A stretch of DNA of 64,000 nt from Rosa chinensis (lineage: Eukaryota; Streptophyta; Magnoliopsida; Rosales; Rosaceae): assembly GCF_002994745.2 (NCBI RefSeq), contig NC_037090.1, forward strand, positions 13,451,501 to 13,515,500, written 5' to 3'. The stretch's first letter is position 1; each line of letters begins with the position of its first letter. A model generated the notes under the pieces. That model did no database searches. It had not been told where the DNA came from and saw only the letters and a list, made by a program, of their open reading frames with translations. Position numbers and translations under genes: made by a program. Below are positions 48,600 through 59,300 of the stretch, piece by piece.

Positions 48600-49230
48600 G
48601 GAATGCAGTTAGCCTTGGAAACTTGAGGGGACCTTTCGGGGTATTAGCTTGCCTGAATTCAGAAGTACATTACAAGGCTGGGGTTTGAGCTGCAACTTTT
48701 TTCTCAATCCAAAAATTTCAATGCTTTAAGGTAAGTGAAAGGGTGCATTGCAGTAATCCGATCAAGGTATCAGGTATGTTCTTGGCATAACCTCAAAGCA
48801 TTGAACACCAATGCGGTACAACATATTGTGTGAAACTGTTAACAGCAGTGTCAACGGCCAAAACACAAATTTTTAAACACATAACAACATATTGATACTC
48901 CTCTTCTCATTTTAGCCACTCGGCATGGCAAATGAGTTTGGAAGTGCCTTTGCTTTCATTCCTCATAAGCTAATCTAAGACACTTTTACTTTTCCGATGG
49001 GAACTCTAAAGCTAAGAATTATGCATTTTCTTCTAGACCCGGGCAAAAAAGGGATGGAACTTAATTTCTGTTTTCTTTACCCTTTGTCCAGCGTGGAATG
49101 ACTTCCTGCCATTATAAACTAATCATCCATACTAAGAGAGACACATAGAAATGTCTATTTCAAACCAAGTTTCAGCTCCAACGACAATTAAAAATTGCCA
49201 CCCTATTCTGATATGAGATTGATTGGAGCA
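48600..49230. other. Intergenic sequence, no feature seen
   Basis: AT-rich, no supported gene. Confidence 0.5.
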
Positions 49231-49435
49231 AATCAATTTGACAATAATTCCTCACTATTTTATCATACGTTTGAATAGTTTTCATTCTTCAATCTTGAAA
49301 AATTAATTAATCAGAACGCAATTATTTTTCAATTTCATCAATTTATTGCATGCATTATATCTAGTTGCACCAAACAACATCCAGAAAACCCAGATCCCAA
49401 ACGATTCTATTTCATTATGTTCAGATGTCAATCCC
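49231..49435 (+). repeat. First copy of a 205-bp tandem duplication
   Basis: Starts AATCAATTTGACAATAATTC and runs to GATGTCAATCCC. The second copy begins at 49436, is split by the copia element and resumes at 54794-54992. Moderately diverged, with small indels. Confidence 0.8.
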
Positions 49436-49479
49436 AATCAATTTGACAACAATGAACAATTCCTCGCTCCAATCAATAT

Positions 49480-50099
49480 TGTTGGGCCATCCCTCCTTAA
49501 TTGGAGGAAGAAGAACGTGGGAGGCAAAGAAAGAAAGCAAGATAAAAAAAGCGGCAGACAAAAAGGGAAAAGCATGCTGCAGAAGACAGGGAAAGAAAAG
49601 TTGCAGAAGACAGGGAAAGAAAAGTAGCAGAAGATAGGGAAAAGAGAAAAACCTGCAGCCGGCATTGGAGAGAGAGCTGGAGAGAGAGTGTGGGATATAT
49701 ATAATCCCATATCGGCAGTCGAAGAAGTACAAGAACAAGAAAGGAAGAGGAGAGTGCAGAAAAGAGGCCGAGAGCCCAACCTACAAACTGTGTGAGAAAA
49801 ACATCTTCATCCAAGTAGAGAGTGAAGAGTGTTTTACTACATGTTGAGAGTGTAGTTGTGGTTAGGTAGCAAAACAAGTGTGAAAGAGAGTTTCCTTCAA
49901 GTAGTTGTTCTTGAAGTTGTGTATCTCTTGTACCCACATTATCATAGTGGAAGTTCTTGTTGTTGCTGCTCCGTGGACGTAGGCATTTTGCTGAACCACG
50001 TTATTTCTGGTGTTCACTTTCCTTTACTCGTTTTATTTCTTTGCATATTATCCTTTTGTGGTTGGAGTTATTATTTCCATTCTATTAATTTTCCCAACA
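49480..50099 (+). repeat. 5' LTR
   Basis: Contains three 24-bp units (49576-49647; GCAGAAGACAGGGAAAGAAA core) and a TATATATAA promoter box at 49695-49703 inside the palindrome GGGATATATATAATCCC. The end is the inverted TGTTGGG/CCCAACA pair. Confidence 0.97.
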
Positions 50100-50100
50100 G

Positions 50101-50112
50101 TGGTATCAGAGC
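50101..50112 (+). other. Primer binding site (initiator tRNA-Met)
   Basis: TGGTATCAGAGC one base after the LTR, complementary to the 3' end of plant initiator methionine tRNA. Confidence 0.9.
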
Positions 50113-50134
50113 ACTTGGTTCGTAAGGTGCTAGA

Positions 50135-53100
50135 ATGGAAAGTTCACGGAGTACCATGATCCGACTCAACCACTCTAATTGGATTACATGGAAGCCGAGA
50201 ATGGAGGATATTCTCTATTGCAAAGATTTGCATGAGCCAATCGTAGGAGAGGCGGCCAAGCCGGAAGGAACTTCAGTTCCGACTTGGACTAAGATGAACC
50301 GCAAAGCCATCGGTTACATCCGCGAATGGGTGGATGACAGTGTATTCCACCATGTGTCTAATGAAACCAATGCACGTGAATTATGGCTGAAGTTGACGTC
50401 CTTGTTCGAGAAGAAGACTGCTGCCAAGAAAGCATTTCTAATCAAGGAGCTCGTAAACATGAAGTACAAAGATGGTGTTAGAGTGACCGAGCACCTCAAC
50501 AACTTCCAAAGTACAATCAATCAATTGGCCACGATGGACATGAAGATTGATGACGAGTTGCAAGCCTTGTTGCTATTGGGATCATTGCCGGACAATTGGG
50601 AGACCTTTGTTGTAACTGTAAGTAATTCTGCTCCAGATGGTGTATTGTCTATGGATAATGTTAAAAATAACATGTTGAATGAAGAAACAAGAAGAAAATC
50701 TTCAAGCTCGGACAATAGCCAAGTCTTTGTGACGGAGCATAGAGGAAGGAGCAAAAGCAGAGGACCCAAAGGCCATGGAAGAAGTATGAGCAGATCCAGA
50801 ACAAGATTCAATGGAAAATGCCATCATTGTGGTATTTTTGGCCACATGAAGAAGAATTGCAACAAATTGAAGAAGGATCCGAAGGAGGGTCGAGATGGCA
50901 ATACTCATCAACCGAACGATGACACGAGAAACACTGCAGCTTCCGTGTCTCATGATGAATGTGAGTTCCTTTGTCTTGAAGGTGAATGCTTACATGTTGA
51001 TGATTGTTCCGGTGTTGCATGGGTCGTTGATTCTGGAGCCTCTTTCCATGCTACTCCACACTTGGAGTACTTCACTACATACCAAGGCGGTGACTTTGGG
51101 AGGGTGAAGATGGGCAATGATGGTTACTCCAAGATTTCAGGAATTGGAGATATTTGTTTTGAGACCGATTTGGGTAACAAGCTTATGTTAAAAGATGTTA
51201 GATATGTTCCGGGTCTACGTCTCAATTTGATGTCAACCGGTGTGCTTGACCGACAAGGGTTTCATCATCATGGAGGTGATCAAAAGTGGAGGCTTACCAA
51301 GGGATCGTTGGTGATTGCTAGAGGGAAGATGTGTTGCATCCTCTATAAGACATATGGCAAAATATGCAAAGGAGAATTGAATGTTGCAGACGACTCTTCT
51401 CCAAGTCTATGGCACAAGCGACTAGGTCATATGAGTGAGAAGGGATTGCAAGTTTTGGCAAAGAAGTCTCTAATTCCCTTTGCCAAAGGTACCTCACTTG
51501 ACTCTTGTGATTATTGTTTATTTGGTAAACAACATAAAGTTAGTTTCACAAGAACATTTACGAGGAAAGAAAATGTATTAGACCTAGTACACTCAGATGT
51601 ATGTGGCCCCATGGAAGTTGAATCAGTAGGCCATAATAAATATTTTGTCACTTATATTGATGATGCTTCACGAAAGGTTTGGGTTTATTTGTTGAAATCA
51701 AAAGACCAGGTGTTTCAAACCTTTAAGGAATTTCATGCCATGGTGGAAAGGGAGACAGGAAGATCCCTCAAATGTATCCGTAGTGACAATGGAGGAGAAT
51801 ATACTTCGAACGAGTTCAGAGATTATTGTTCGAAGCATGGCATCAAACACGTGAAGACAATTCCTGGCACCCCACAACATAATGGTGTCGCAGAGAGGAT
51901 GAACCGCACCATTCTAGAAAAAGTGAGAAGCATGCTGAAGACGGCCAACCTGACAAAGAAGTTTTGGGGCGAAGCAATGACAACTGCATGTTACCTTATT
52001 AACCGAACACCATGTGTACCGTTGGGCTTGGAGACTCCCGAAGGCGTATGGACCGGTAGAAGCGCTTCATATTCCCACTTGAGGGTGTTTGGGTGCAAAG
52101 CATTTGCACATGTGCCAAAGGAGCAAAGATCAAAGCTGGATGACAAGGCCATGCCGTGTATCTTTCTTGGATATGGCAATGAAGAGATGGGCTACCGATT
52201 GTGGAATCCAAAGACCAAGAAATTGTTCAGAAGCAGAGATGTGGTGTTCCATGAAGGTCAAACCATTGCGGATTTTGACAAAAATGAAGTAGAACATGCA
52301 GACCAGCTCACATACGATTCATCACCGTTTCAAGAAGAACCTAGTGACAAAGCTCAAGATATGGTAAATGAAGATGTTCCTGATATGGCGGAAGCAGAAG
52401 CAGCAGAACCTGAAGATAATGATCAGGGGGAGCCAAATCAGGGGGAGCAGCTAGAAAATGCCCAAGTACCAGTTCGAAGATCCAACAGAGAGCCAAAGCC
52501 AAATACCAAGTATCATTCTTCACAGTATATATTGGTGACTAGTGATGGAGATGATCCATATTCCAGATACATTCTGTTGACCAATGATGGAGAGCCTGAA
52601 TGCTTTGAGGAGGCAAAGACTCATGCAGACTGTGATAAGTGGATGTTGGCGATGAAGTCTGAAATAGAGTCCTTATTGAAGAATGACACCTATGAATTGG
52701 TGGAGCTTCCTAAAGGCAGAAAAGCACTCAAAAATAAATGGGTGTTCAAGTTGAAGAGAGATGAGAATGAACAGTTGACAAAGTTCAAGGCTCGCTTGGT
52801 AGTGAAAGGTTTTGGGCAGAAGGAAGGAATAGATTTTGATGAGATCTTCTCACCAGTTGTCAAGATGACTTCTATCAGAATCATTTTGGGCATGGCAGCT
52901 AGCATGGATCTTGAGGTGGAGCAGTTAGATGTGAAAACTGCATTTCTTCATGGTGATTTGGAAGAAGAAATATACATGGAGCAACCAGAAGGTTTCGAAG
53001 TCGAGGGAAAGCAGCACATGGTTTGCAAGTTGAAGAAAAGTCTATACGGGCTTAAGCAAGCGCCAAGGCAATGGTATAAGAAATTTGACTCATTCATGGT

Positions 53101-54157
53101 GGGTCATGGGTACAAGAGAACTGATGCAGATCCATGTGTGTATCTCCAGCGGTTTACTGGAGGTAACTTCATTATCTTGTTGCTCTATGTTGATGATATG
53201 TTAATAGTGGGCAAAGATGTTTCTATGATTCGCAAGTTGAAAGCAGATTTATCAAAGTCATTTGATATGAAAGACTTAGGGCCAGCTAAACAGATTTTGG
53301 GCATGGAGATTACTCGTGACAGGCAGGCGAAGAAATTATGGCTGTCACAGGAGAGGTATGTTGAACGAGTGCTTGAAAGGTTCAACATGAAAGAAGCTAA
53401 GTCAGTAAGCTCACCTCTAGGTAATCATTTCAAGTTAAGCAGATTATCATGTCCAACTACACAAGTGGAGAAAGACAAGATGGCAGGTATCCCTTACTCG
53501 TCAGCTGTTGGTAGTCTTATGTATGCCATGGTATGCACTCGCCCTGATATTGCACATGCAGTTGGTGTTGTTAGTAGATATCTTTCTAATCCTGGCAGAG
53601 AGCATTGGGAAGCTGTCAAGTGGATACTCAAATATTTGAGGGGCACCTCAAAGTTGTGTTTATGTTTTGGTGGATCAGAACCAATCTTGGAAGGTTTTAC
53701 AGATGCAGATTTGGCAGGAGACCTTGATAATCGAAAGTCCACTTCTGCATACTTATTTACATTTTCTGGGGGAGCTGTGTCATGGCAGTCCAAGTTACAG
53801 AAGTGTGTTGCATTATCCACCACAGAATCAGAGTACTTAGCAGCAAATGAAGCTGGCAAGGAAATGATATGGCTGCAAAGGTTCGTTCAAGAGTTGGGTG
53901 TGAAGCAAGGAAATTATGTGGTACATTGTGATAGTCAGAGTGCTATTCACTTGAGCAAAAATTCAATGTATCACCCTCGCACTAAGCACATTGATCATCG
54001 GTATCATTGGATCCGAGATGCAGTGTCAAAGAAGTTTTTCCAGTTGAGGAAAATCCACACCAACAAGAACATTTCAGATATGTTGACCAAAGTTGTTCAA
54101 CAGCAAAAGTTTGAGTTTTGCAGAAGCGCGTCAGGACTGACGCATCCCTCCATCTAA
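50135..54157 (+). CDS. Copia gag-pol polyprotein (1340 aa, uninterrupted)
   Basis: A single frame begins 35 bases after the 5' LTR. Domains in order: UBN2-type gag (about 10-190); an Arg/Ser-rich linker; CCHC zinc knuckle CHHCGIFGHMKKNC (about 229-242); aspartic protease with DSGA (about 298-301); GAG-pre-integrase around LWHKRLGHM (about 425); integrase with its HSDVCGP Asp (about 488), SDNGGEYTS Asp (about 549) and NGVAER Glu (about 585); reverse transcriptase from about 865 with YVDD at about 1016-1019; and RNase H with TDADLAGD (about 1188), STTESEY and HCDSQSA. Integrase before RT defines copia. All catalytic residues are present and no stop interrupts the frame. It encodes particle, DNA-copying and integration functions of the element. 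Confidence 0.97.
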   Translation: MESSRSTMIRLNHSNWITWKPRMEDILYCKDLHEPIVGEAAKPEGTSVPTWTKMNRKAIGYIREWVDDSVFHHVSNETNARELWLKLTSLFEKKTAAKKAFLIKELVNMKYKDGVRVTEHLNNFQSTINQLATMDMKIDDELQALLLLGSLPDNWETFVVTVSNSAPDGVLSMDNVKNNMLNEETRRKSSSSDNSQVFVTEHRGRSKSRGPKGHGRSMSRSRTRFNGKCHHCGIFGHMKKNCNKLKKDPKEGRDGNTHQPNDDTRNTAASVSHDECEFLCLEGECLHVDDCSGVAWVVDSGASFHATPHLEYFTTYQGGDFGRVKMGNDGYSKISGIGDICFETDLGNKLMLKDVRYVPGLRLNLMSTGVLDRQGFHHHGGDQKWRLTKGSLVIARGKMCCILYKTYGKICKGELNVADDSSPSLWHKRLGHMSEKGLQVLAKKSLIPFAKGTSLDSCDYCLFGKQHKVSFTRTFTRKENVLDLVHSDVCGPMEVESVGHNKYFVTYIDDASRKVWVYLLKSKDQVFQTFKEFHAMVERETGRSLKCIRSDNGGEYTSNEFRDYCSKHGIKHVKTIPGTPQHNGVAERMNRTILEKVRSMLKTANLTKKFWGEAMTTACYLINRTPCVPLGLETPEGVWTGRSASYSHLRVFGCKAFAHVPKEQRSKLDDKAMPCIFLGYGNEEMGYRLWNPKTKKLFRSRDVVFHEGQTIADFDKNEVEHADQLTYDSSPFQEEPSDKAQDMVNEDVPDMAEAEAAEPEDNDQGEPNQGEQLENAQVPVRRSNREPKPNTKYHSSQYILVTSDGDDPYSRYILLTNDGEPECFEEAKTHADCDKWMLAMKSEIESLLKNDTYELVELPKGRKALKNKWVFKLKRDENEQLTKFKARLVVKGFGQKEGIDFDEIFSPVVKMTSIRIILGMAASMDLEVEQLDVKTAFLHGDLEEEIYMEQPEGFEVEGKQHMVCKLKKSLYGLKQAPRQWYKKFDSFMVGHGYKRTDADPCVYLQRFTGGNFIILLLYVDDMLIVGKDVSMIRKLKADLSKSFDMKDLGPAKQILGMEITRDRQAKKLWLSQERYVERVLERFNMKEAKSVSSPLGNHFKLSRLSCPTTQVEKDKMAGIPYSSAVGSLMYAMVCTRPDIAHAVGVVSRYLSNPGREHWEAVKWILKYLRGTSKLCLCFGGSEPILEGFTDADLAGDLDNRKSTSAYLFTFSGGAVSWQSKLQKCVALSTTESEYLAANEAGKEMIWLQRFVQELGVKQGNYVVHCDSQSAIHLSKNSMYHPRTKHIDHRYHWIRDAVSKKFFQLRKIHTNKNISDMLTKVVQQQKFEFCRSASGLTHPSI

Positions 54158-54160
54158 GTC

Positions 54161-54172
54161 GGGAGGGGGAGA
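54161..54172 (+). other. Polypurine tract
   Basis: GGGAGGGGGAGA immediately before the 3' LTR; primes plus-strand synthesis. Confidence 0.88.
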
Positions 54173-54173
54173 T

Positions 54174-54793
54174 TGTTGGGCCATCCCTCCTTAATTGGAG
54201 GAAGAAGAACGTGGGAGGCAAAGAAAGAAAGCAAGATAAAAAAAGCGGCAGACAAAAAGGGAAAAGCATGCTGCAGAAGACAGGGAAAGAAAAGTTGCAG
54301 AAGACAGGGAAAGAAAAGTAGCAGAAGATAGGGAAAAGAGAAAAACCTGCAGCCGGCATTGGAGAGAGAGCTGGAGAGAGAGTGTGGGATATATATAATC
54401 CCATATCGGCAGTCGAAGAAGTACAAGAACAAGAAAGGAAGAGGAGAGTGCAGAAAAGAGGCCGAGAGCCCAACCTACAAACTGTGTGAGAAAAACATCT
54501 TCATCCAAGTAGAGAGTGAAGAGTGTTTTACTACATGTTGAGAGTGTAGTTGTGGTTAGGTAGCAAAACAAGTGTGAAAGAGAGTTTCCTTCAAGTAGTT
54601 GTTCTTGAAGTTGTGTATCTCTTGTACCCACATTATCATAGTGGAAGTTCTTGTTGTTGCTGCTCCGTGGACGTAGGCATTTTGCTGAACCACGTTATTT
54701 CTGGTGTTCACTTTCCTTTACTCGTTTTATTTCTTTGCATATTATCCTTTTGTGGTTGGAGTTATTATTTCCATTCTATTAATTTTCCCAACA
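54174..54793 (+). repeat. 3' LTR
   Basis: Same length and, as read, same sequence as the 5' LTR at a constant offset of 4694. Short frames in both LTRs translate identically. Confidence 0.97.
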
Positions 54794-54992
54794 AATATGA
54801 CAACAATGAACAATTCCTCCCTATTATAGCTTGAATAGTTTGCATTCTTCATCTTGAAAAATTAATCAGAACCAATTATTTTTTTTATCAATTTATTGCA
54901 CGCATCATAATCCCAGTTGCACCAAACAACATCCCAAAAACCACAACCCAAACGATTCTATTCCATTGTGTTTCCGGATGTCAATCCCAATC
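54794..54992 (+). repeat. Remainder of the second 205-bp tandem copy
   Basis: AATATGACAACAATGAACAA through GATGTCAATCCCAATC matches 49245-49440. Lies just downstream of the H2B stop codon (minus strand). Confidence 0.75.
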
Positions 54993-55104
54993 TACAAAAC
55001 ATACAAACTCAAAAACTCCATCCTGCACCAAATCCAGAAATCTCGATGTCATCCACTCTACCAAATCCAAACACCAAACAACAACAACAAAAACAAAAAA
55101 TAAT

Positions 55105-55515
55105 CTAACAGCTTGTAAACTTGGTGACCGCCTTGGTTCCCTCCGAAACTGCATGCTTGGCCAGCTCTCCAGGCAACACCAACCTAACAGCAGTCTGGAT
55201 CTCCCTCGACGTAATGGTCGGCTTCTTGTTGTACCTGGCCAACCTCGAGGCCTCCTGCGCCAGCTTCTCAAAAATATCATTGATAAAACTATTCATGATC
55301 CCCATGGCCTTGCTGGAGATACCAATGTCCGGATGAACCTGCTTCAGAACCTTGAAGATGTAGATCTTATAGGTCTCCGTGCTCTTCTTTACCTTCTTCT
55401 TCTTCTTCATCTCCACGCCGCCTTCCTTGGGGATCTTCTTCTCCGCCTTCGGTTTCTTCTCCGCCGCCGGGGACTTCTCCGCCACCGGCTTCTTCTCGGC
55501 CTTCGTCGGAGCCAT
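55105..55515 (-). CDS. Histone H2B (intronless, 136 aa)
   Basis: The start is ATG 55515-55513 ([10 protein letters not shown]); an in-frame ATG 24 codons upstream is rejected because plant H2B starts MAP-K and the extra residues lack homology. The N-tail is Lys/Ala/Pro-rich ([20 protein letters not shown]). The fold is complete: [60 protein letters not shown], and the C-terminal helix [14 protein letters not shown] with the conserved ubiquitination-site Lys. It ends in Cys, where I would expect Ser or Ala. It is a replication-type gene without intron. The copia element lies about 310 bp past the stop codon. Confidence 0.96.
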   Translation of the reverse strand: MAPTKAEKKPVAEKSPAAEKKPKAEKKIPKEGGVEMKKKKKVKKSTETYKIYIFKVLKQVHPDIGISSKAMGIMNSFINDIFEKLAQEASRLARYNKKPTITSREIQTAVRLVLPGELAKHAVSEGTKAVTKFTSC

Positions 55516-55594
55516 TGATTGTGATTTGATGATGATCGAACTATGAGAAAGAGAGAGTGAATTCAGGGGTTTCGGTGGAGGGTGCATGGAATGT

Positions 55595-55601
55595 TATATA
55601 G
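55595..55601 (-). promoter_or_regulatory. TATA box of H2B
   Basis: TATATAA on the minus strand, about 80 bases before the ATG. Confidence 0.75.
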
Positions 55602-55648
55602 GGCGGGAGGTGGGTTGTGATTGGAGGAGGGGTTTTGGAGGGGATCGG

Positions 55649-55654
55649 TGACGT
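55649..55654 (-). promoter_or_regulatory. ACGTCA hexamer in the H2B promoter
   Basis: ACGTCA on the minus strand, about 50 bases upstream of the TATA box. This is the hexamer of plant histone promoters, bound by bZIP factors and linked to S-phase expression. Confidence 0.6.
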
Positions 55655-56375
55655 GGAGGATTTGGAAACCCAAGGTTGATTTCGTTGCGGTTTTAACTCT
55701 CAGCCGTACGATTGCGTGAGAGATAAATGATTTGCTACTGCGGTAACTGGCCCCATTTTTGGTAAAAATTGTTTTCTTTTTCTTTTCGGGTTTTGCTTCT
55801 TTGACTTGTATTGGGCGGAATTTTTGCACTCCCACAACTGACCACTTGAGCACGATTGTCTTTGGCCCGATAACAAATTTATGGGCTTCTATCAGAAAAT
55901 ATTTACTCCTTGAGTGATAAAACTGTTAATTCCTTTAGTTTTATGTGGCTATTTGTACACAATGCCACAATCTGACCTATTCTACTTTGGTCGAGTGTAC
56001 CCACCATACTTTTCGCTGTGAAAGAAGAATGTTCAAGTTGTTGATCAATCACTCCATTTTCACCCTATATCTAAGTTTCCACTAATGTGTCTTTTTTGTT
56101 TCTACAGAGAAGAATGTTCATTGAATCATTATGCACTCTTTTCACCAGTATTTTGGTGCTGAGTGGAGATATGCATTCAAATACCATATTTAACGCCTTC
56201 TCCAAACAGTTTTCAACTTCATTTGAATTCTATACCGTTTTGTGTTTTTATCTTAATTCTGAGTGATTTTTTTTATTTTTTTCATCCATCTTCTTCGATC
56301 TAGTTTCTTCAACTAATCAAGCAGTCTGTTCTTTTCTCACGACTCTCGACTCTCGACTCTTTTGAGTAGAAATCC
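55655..56375. other. Intergenic: H2B promoter side and NLR upstream region
   Basis: No other gene. A pyrimidine-rich segment with repeated CGACTCT words precedes the NLR start codon (56340-56360). Confidence 0.6.
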
Positions 56376-59300
56376 ATGGCTGAGTTTCTTACTTTTGCTG
56401 CCCAGGAAATGCTGACCAAAGTGGCTTCACTTGCCACTCAAGAGTTCACTCTTTTGTGGGGATTCAATGGAGAATTAGCAAATCTGCGTGAGTCGCTGCT
56501 CTTTCTTGAAGCTGTGCTGCGAGATGCTGAATAGAAGCGACAAGATCAGGGCGAAGCTGTGAAGCTCTGGTTGGAGAAGCTTGAAGACATAGCTCATCTT
56601 GCCGATGATATGTTGGATGACTATGGATATGAGCTTCTTCGACGAAAGGTGGAACTGCGAAACCAGATGAAGAAAAAGGTGCTAAACTTTTTTTCCCTCT
56701 CCAATCCCCTTCTTTTTCGTGTTAAAATGGCACATAAAATTAAAAAAATCAACACATCTTTGGAGAATTTGGGTAAAAGGGCAAGTAGTTTTGGATTTGT
56801 TGATAGGCCTTCCATAGAGGCACCAAGCTCCTATGATACAAAAATTGATAGGGAAACCTGCTCTCAGTTCAAAAAAGATGAAAGCAATATCGTTGGAAGG
56901 AAAGATGTTGCGGAAGATATAGTGAAAGCCTTGACCAACTCAAACAACAGTCAGGAAAATGATCTTTCAGTTCTGGCCATTGTGGGAATGGGGGGACTTG
57001 GGAAGACCACTTCGGCTAAATCAGTATATCATGATGATAAGATAAAGCAACACTTCCAAGAAATGATGTGGGTTTGTGTGTCTATCCCTTTTGAAGTTAA
57101 CTCGATTTTAAAGGGGATTTTGGAGTCTCTTAAACCTAAACATGCTGCAGTACAAACTTTAGAGGCAATATGTAAAATCCTCAAAAATGAGTTGGAAGGG
57201 AAAAAGTATCTTCTTGTGCTCGATGATGTTTGGAATGAAAATTCTCAAAAATGGGATGAATTGATCAATTGCTTGGTAAACGATACCCAAGGAAGCAGCA
57301 TCCTTGTCACCACCCGTAGCGACAAAGTTGCAAAAATGGTGGAGACCCTTCCTAGGTGTGATTTGAAAAAACTATCAGATGATGAATGTTGGCTCATACT
57401 GAAAGACAAAGCAATTCTAGTTGGGGGTACTTCTATTGCTGGAGATCAAGAAAAAATAGGAAGGGAGATTGCTAAAAAGTGCGGAGGTGTACCATTAGTA
57501 GCAAAGGTATGTAAATTATATCATTGAACAATTCAAAGTTTTAGTTTTCATGCTTTCTACTTATTCTTATTAATTGATGAGAAAATTTCTAAAAATAAAA
57601 GAGCAACAGGAAGAATCATGCAAATCACCCTATGCAAAAGAAAAATATATTGCAGAAGCCTTTTAGTATAGGAAGTTGCAAACTTACGATCAACTTCCTT
57701 ACTCTTGGAAACAAAGAAATTTAGAGAAAAGTTGCACTGAATAAAAATGGCCAATTATTCGATTGCCTAACTGGCTTGATCTAGTATATATACAAATGAG
57801 GACCTGTAATGATGCAGTAACCTTCTAACGACCTAACCTACTTATTCTTAACTGAACCATCAGGATGATATCAGGACGATGCCACGTCCATTTCCTAACA
57901 AAACTTATAATAGTTGACTTCATCGCAAGGACCATGGACCCGATCAACAATATGGTTTTCACAAAAACATCATTTGCCACTCTTTCCCTTCAGCTTGCAC
58001 ATGATAATAGTTGAAGCATCTTGTAAGGATTCACCCTCCCATACCCTACCTACCAACCTAGAACCCTAACCTTGGGGGGAATATATCTCACATTTAGATT
58101 GCAGTATAGATATTCGATATTTGTGAAAGTAAGATCATCTTTCATTTGAACGCTAACTAGTAACTAATATATTTTGTTATTGTTATATTTTGCTACACTA
58201 TTGTTTTGTAGAAACCTAACTCATTTGATCACCAATTTTACTATAGGTGTTGGGAAATGTGATGCGTTCTAAAAAGTGTGATGAATGGCAATCAATTTTG
58301 GACAGTGGTATATGGGATTTACCGGAGGAAGAAAATAGAATACAGGCTATTTTGAAATTGAGTTTTGATGAACTGAAATCTCCATCATTGAAGCAATGTT
58401 TTGCATACTGCTCAATGTTCATCAAAGATTTCAAATTTGAGAAGGATGACTTGATCCAACTTTGGATGGCCCAAGGATGGCTGCACCCTTCTTCCGACCA
58501 AAATAATCTAGAGATGGAGGACATGGGTAACGAATACTTTAATATTCTATTACAAAACTCATTGTTTCAAGATGTGGAACAGGATGGTGATATAATCACA
58601 TGCGAGACGCACGATCTTGTTCATGATCTTGCTAAACATGTTTCAAAGTCGAAGTACCTGCACTCCCTATTTTCAAATGGAGCAGTCCTTGACAACAACT
58701 CACCTGGATTTAAAGCTCTTCGTGTTTTGAATTTATACAAGGCAGACATTCAGGAGTTGCCAGATTCAATTGGAAAGTTGAGACACTTGAGGTATCTAAA
58801 TGTCATGTATACAAAGATCAAAGCATTTCCCAAATCTTTGGGTCAGCTCTATAACCTTCAGACATTTAAAATGCCTTCTCACCTTACAGAGTTCCCGAAG
58901 CAAATTGCAAATTTGATCAACCTGCGGCATATTTACTTTGGTATAGATATGAAAGTTCCAGCTGGAGCATTGAGAAGATTGACTAATCTCCGATCATTAC
59001 CTTTTGTAAAGATGGATAAGGAGACGGGTCCTCAGATTGAGGAATTAGGTGGCTTAAACCATTTGAAAGGCACCTTATCTATTTATAATCTGGAACATGT
59101 AAGATTTAAAGAAGAAGCAGAGAAAGCAAATTTAGTGGAGAAGAAACATCTACGCAAGTTATTACTTAAATGGGAGCATTGGAATTTTAGCAGCGCTGCT
59201 AAAAATGACGAAGGTGTACTTGAATTCCTGCGACCGCATTCTAATCTGGAATTTTTGAGCATTGATGGCTTCATGGGTGTTAGATTTCCATCATGGTTAT

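Larger units (their letters stand above)
49480..54793 (+). mobile_element. Complete Ty1/copia LTR retrotransposon (5314 bp), apparently very young
   Basis: Two 620-bp LTRs (49480-50099; 54174-54793) begin TGTTGGG and end CCCAACA; I see no difference between them. A perfect 5-bp duplication AATAT flanks the element (49475-49479; 54794-54798). A primer site, a purine tract and a single open gag-pol frame are present. All parts needed for autonomous transposition appear intact. Confidence 0.97.

Noticed and set aside
49421..49937. Overlapping minus-strand frames in the LTRs (105-146 codons)
   Set aside because: They recur identically in both LTRs, cover purine-rich repeats read backwards and show no domains.
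55516..55587. 24-residue N-terminal extension of H2B
   Set aside because: The upstream ATG lies in the leader close to the TATA box; the conserved MAP-K start is 72 bases further on.
57507..58246. Possible insertion splitting the NLR gene
   Set aside because: Boundaries are consensus GTATGT...TATAG and phase is kept, so a normal intron is the simpler reading.
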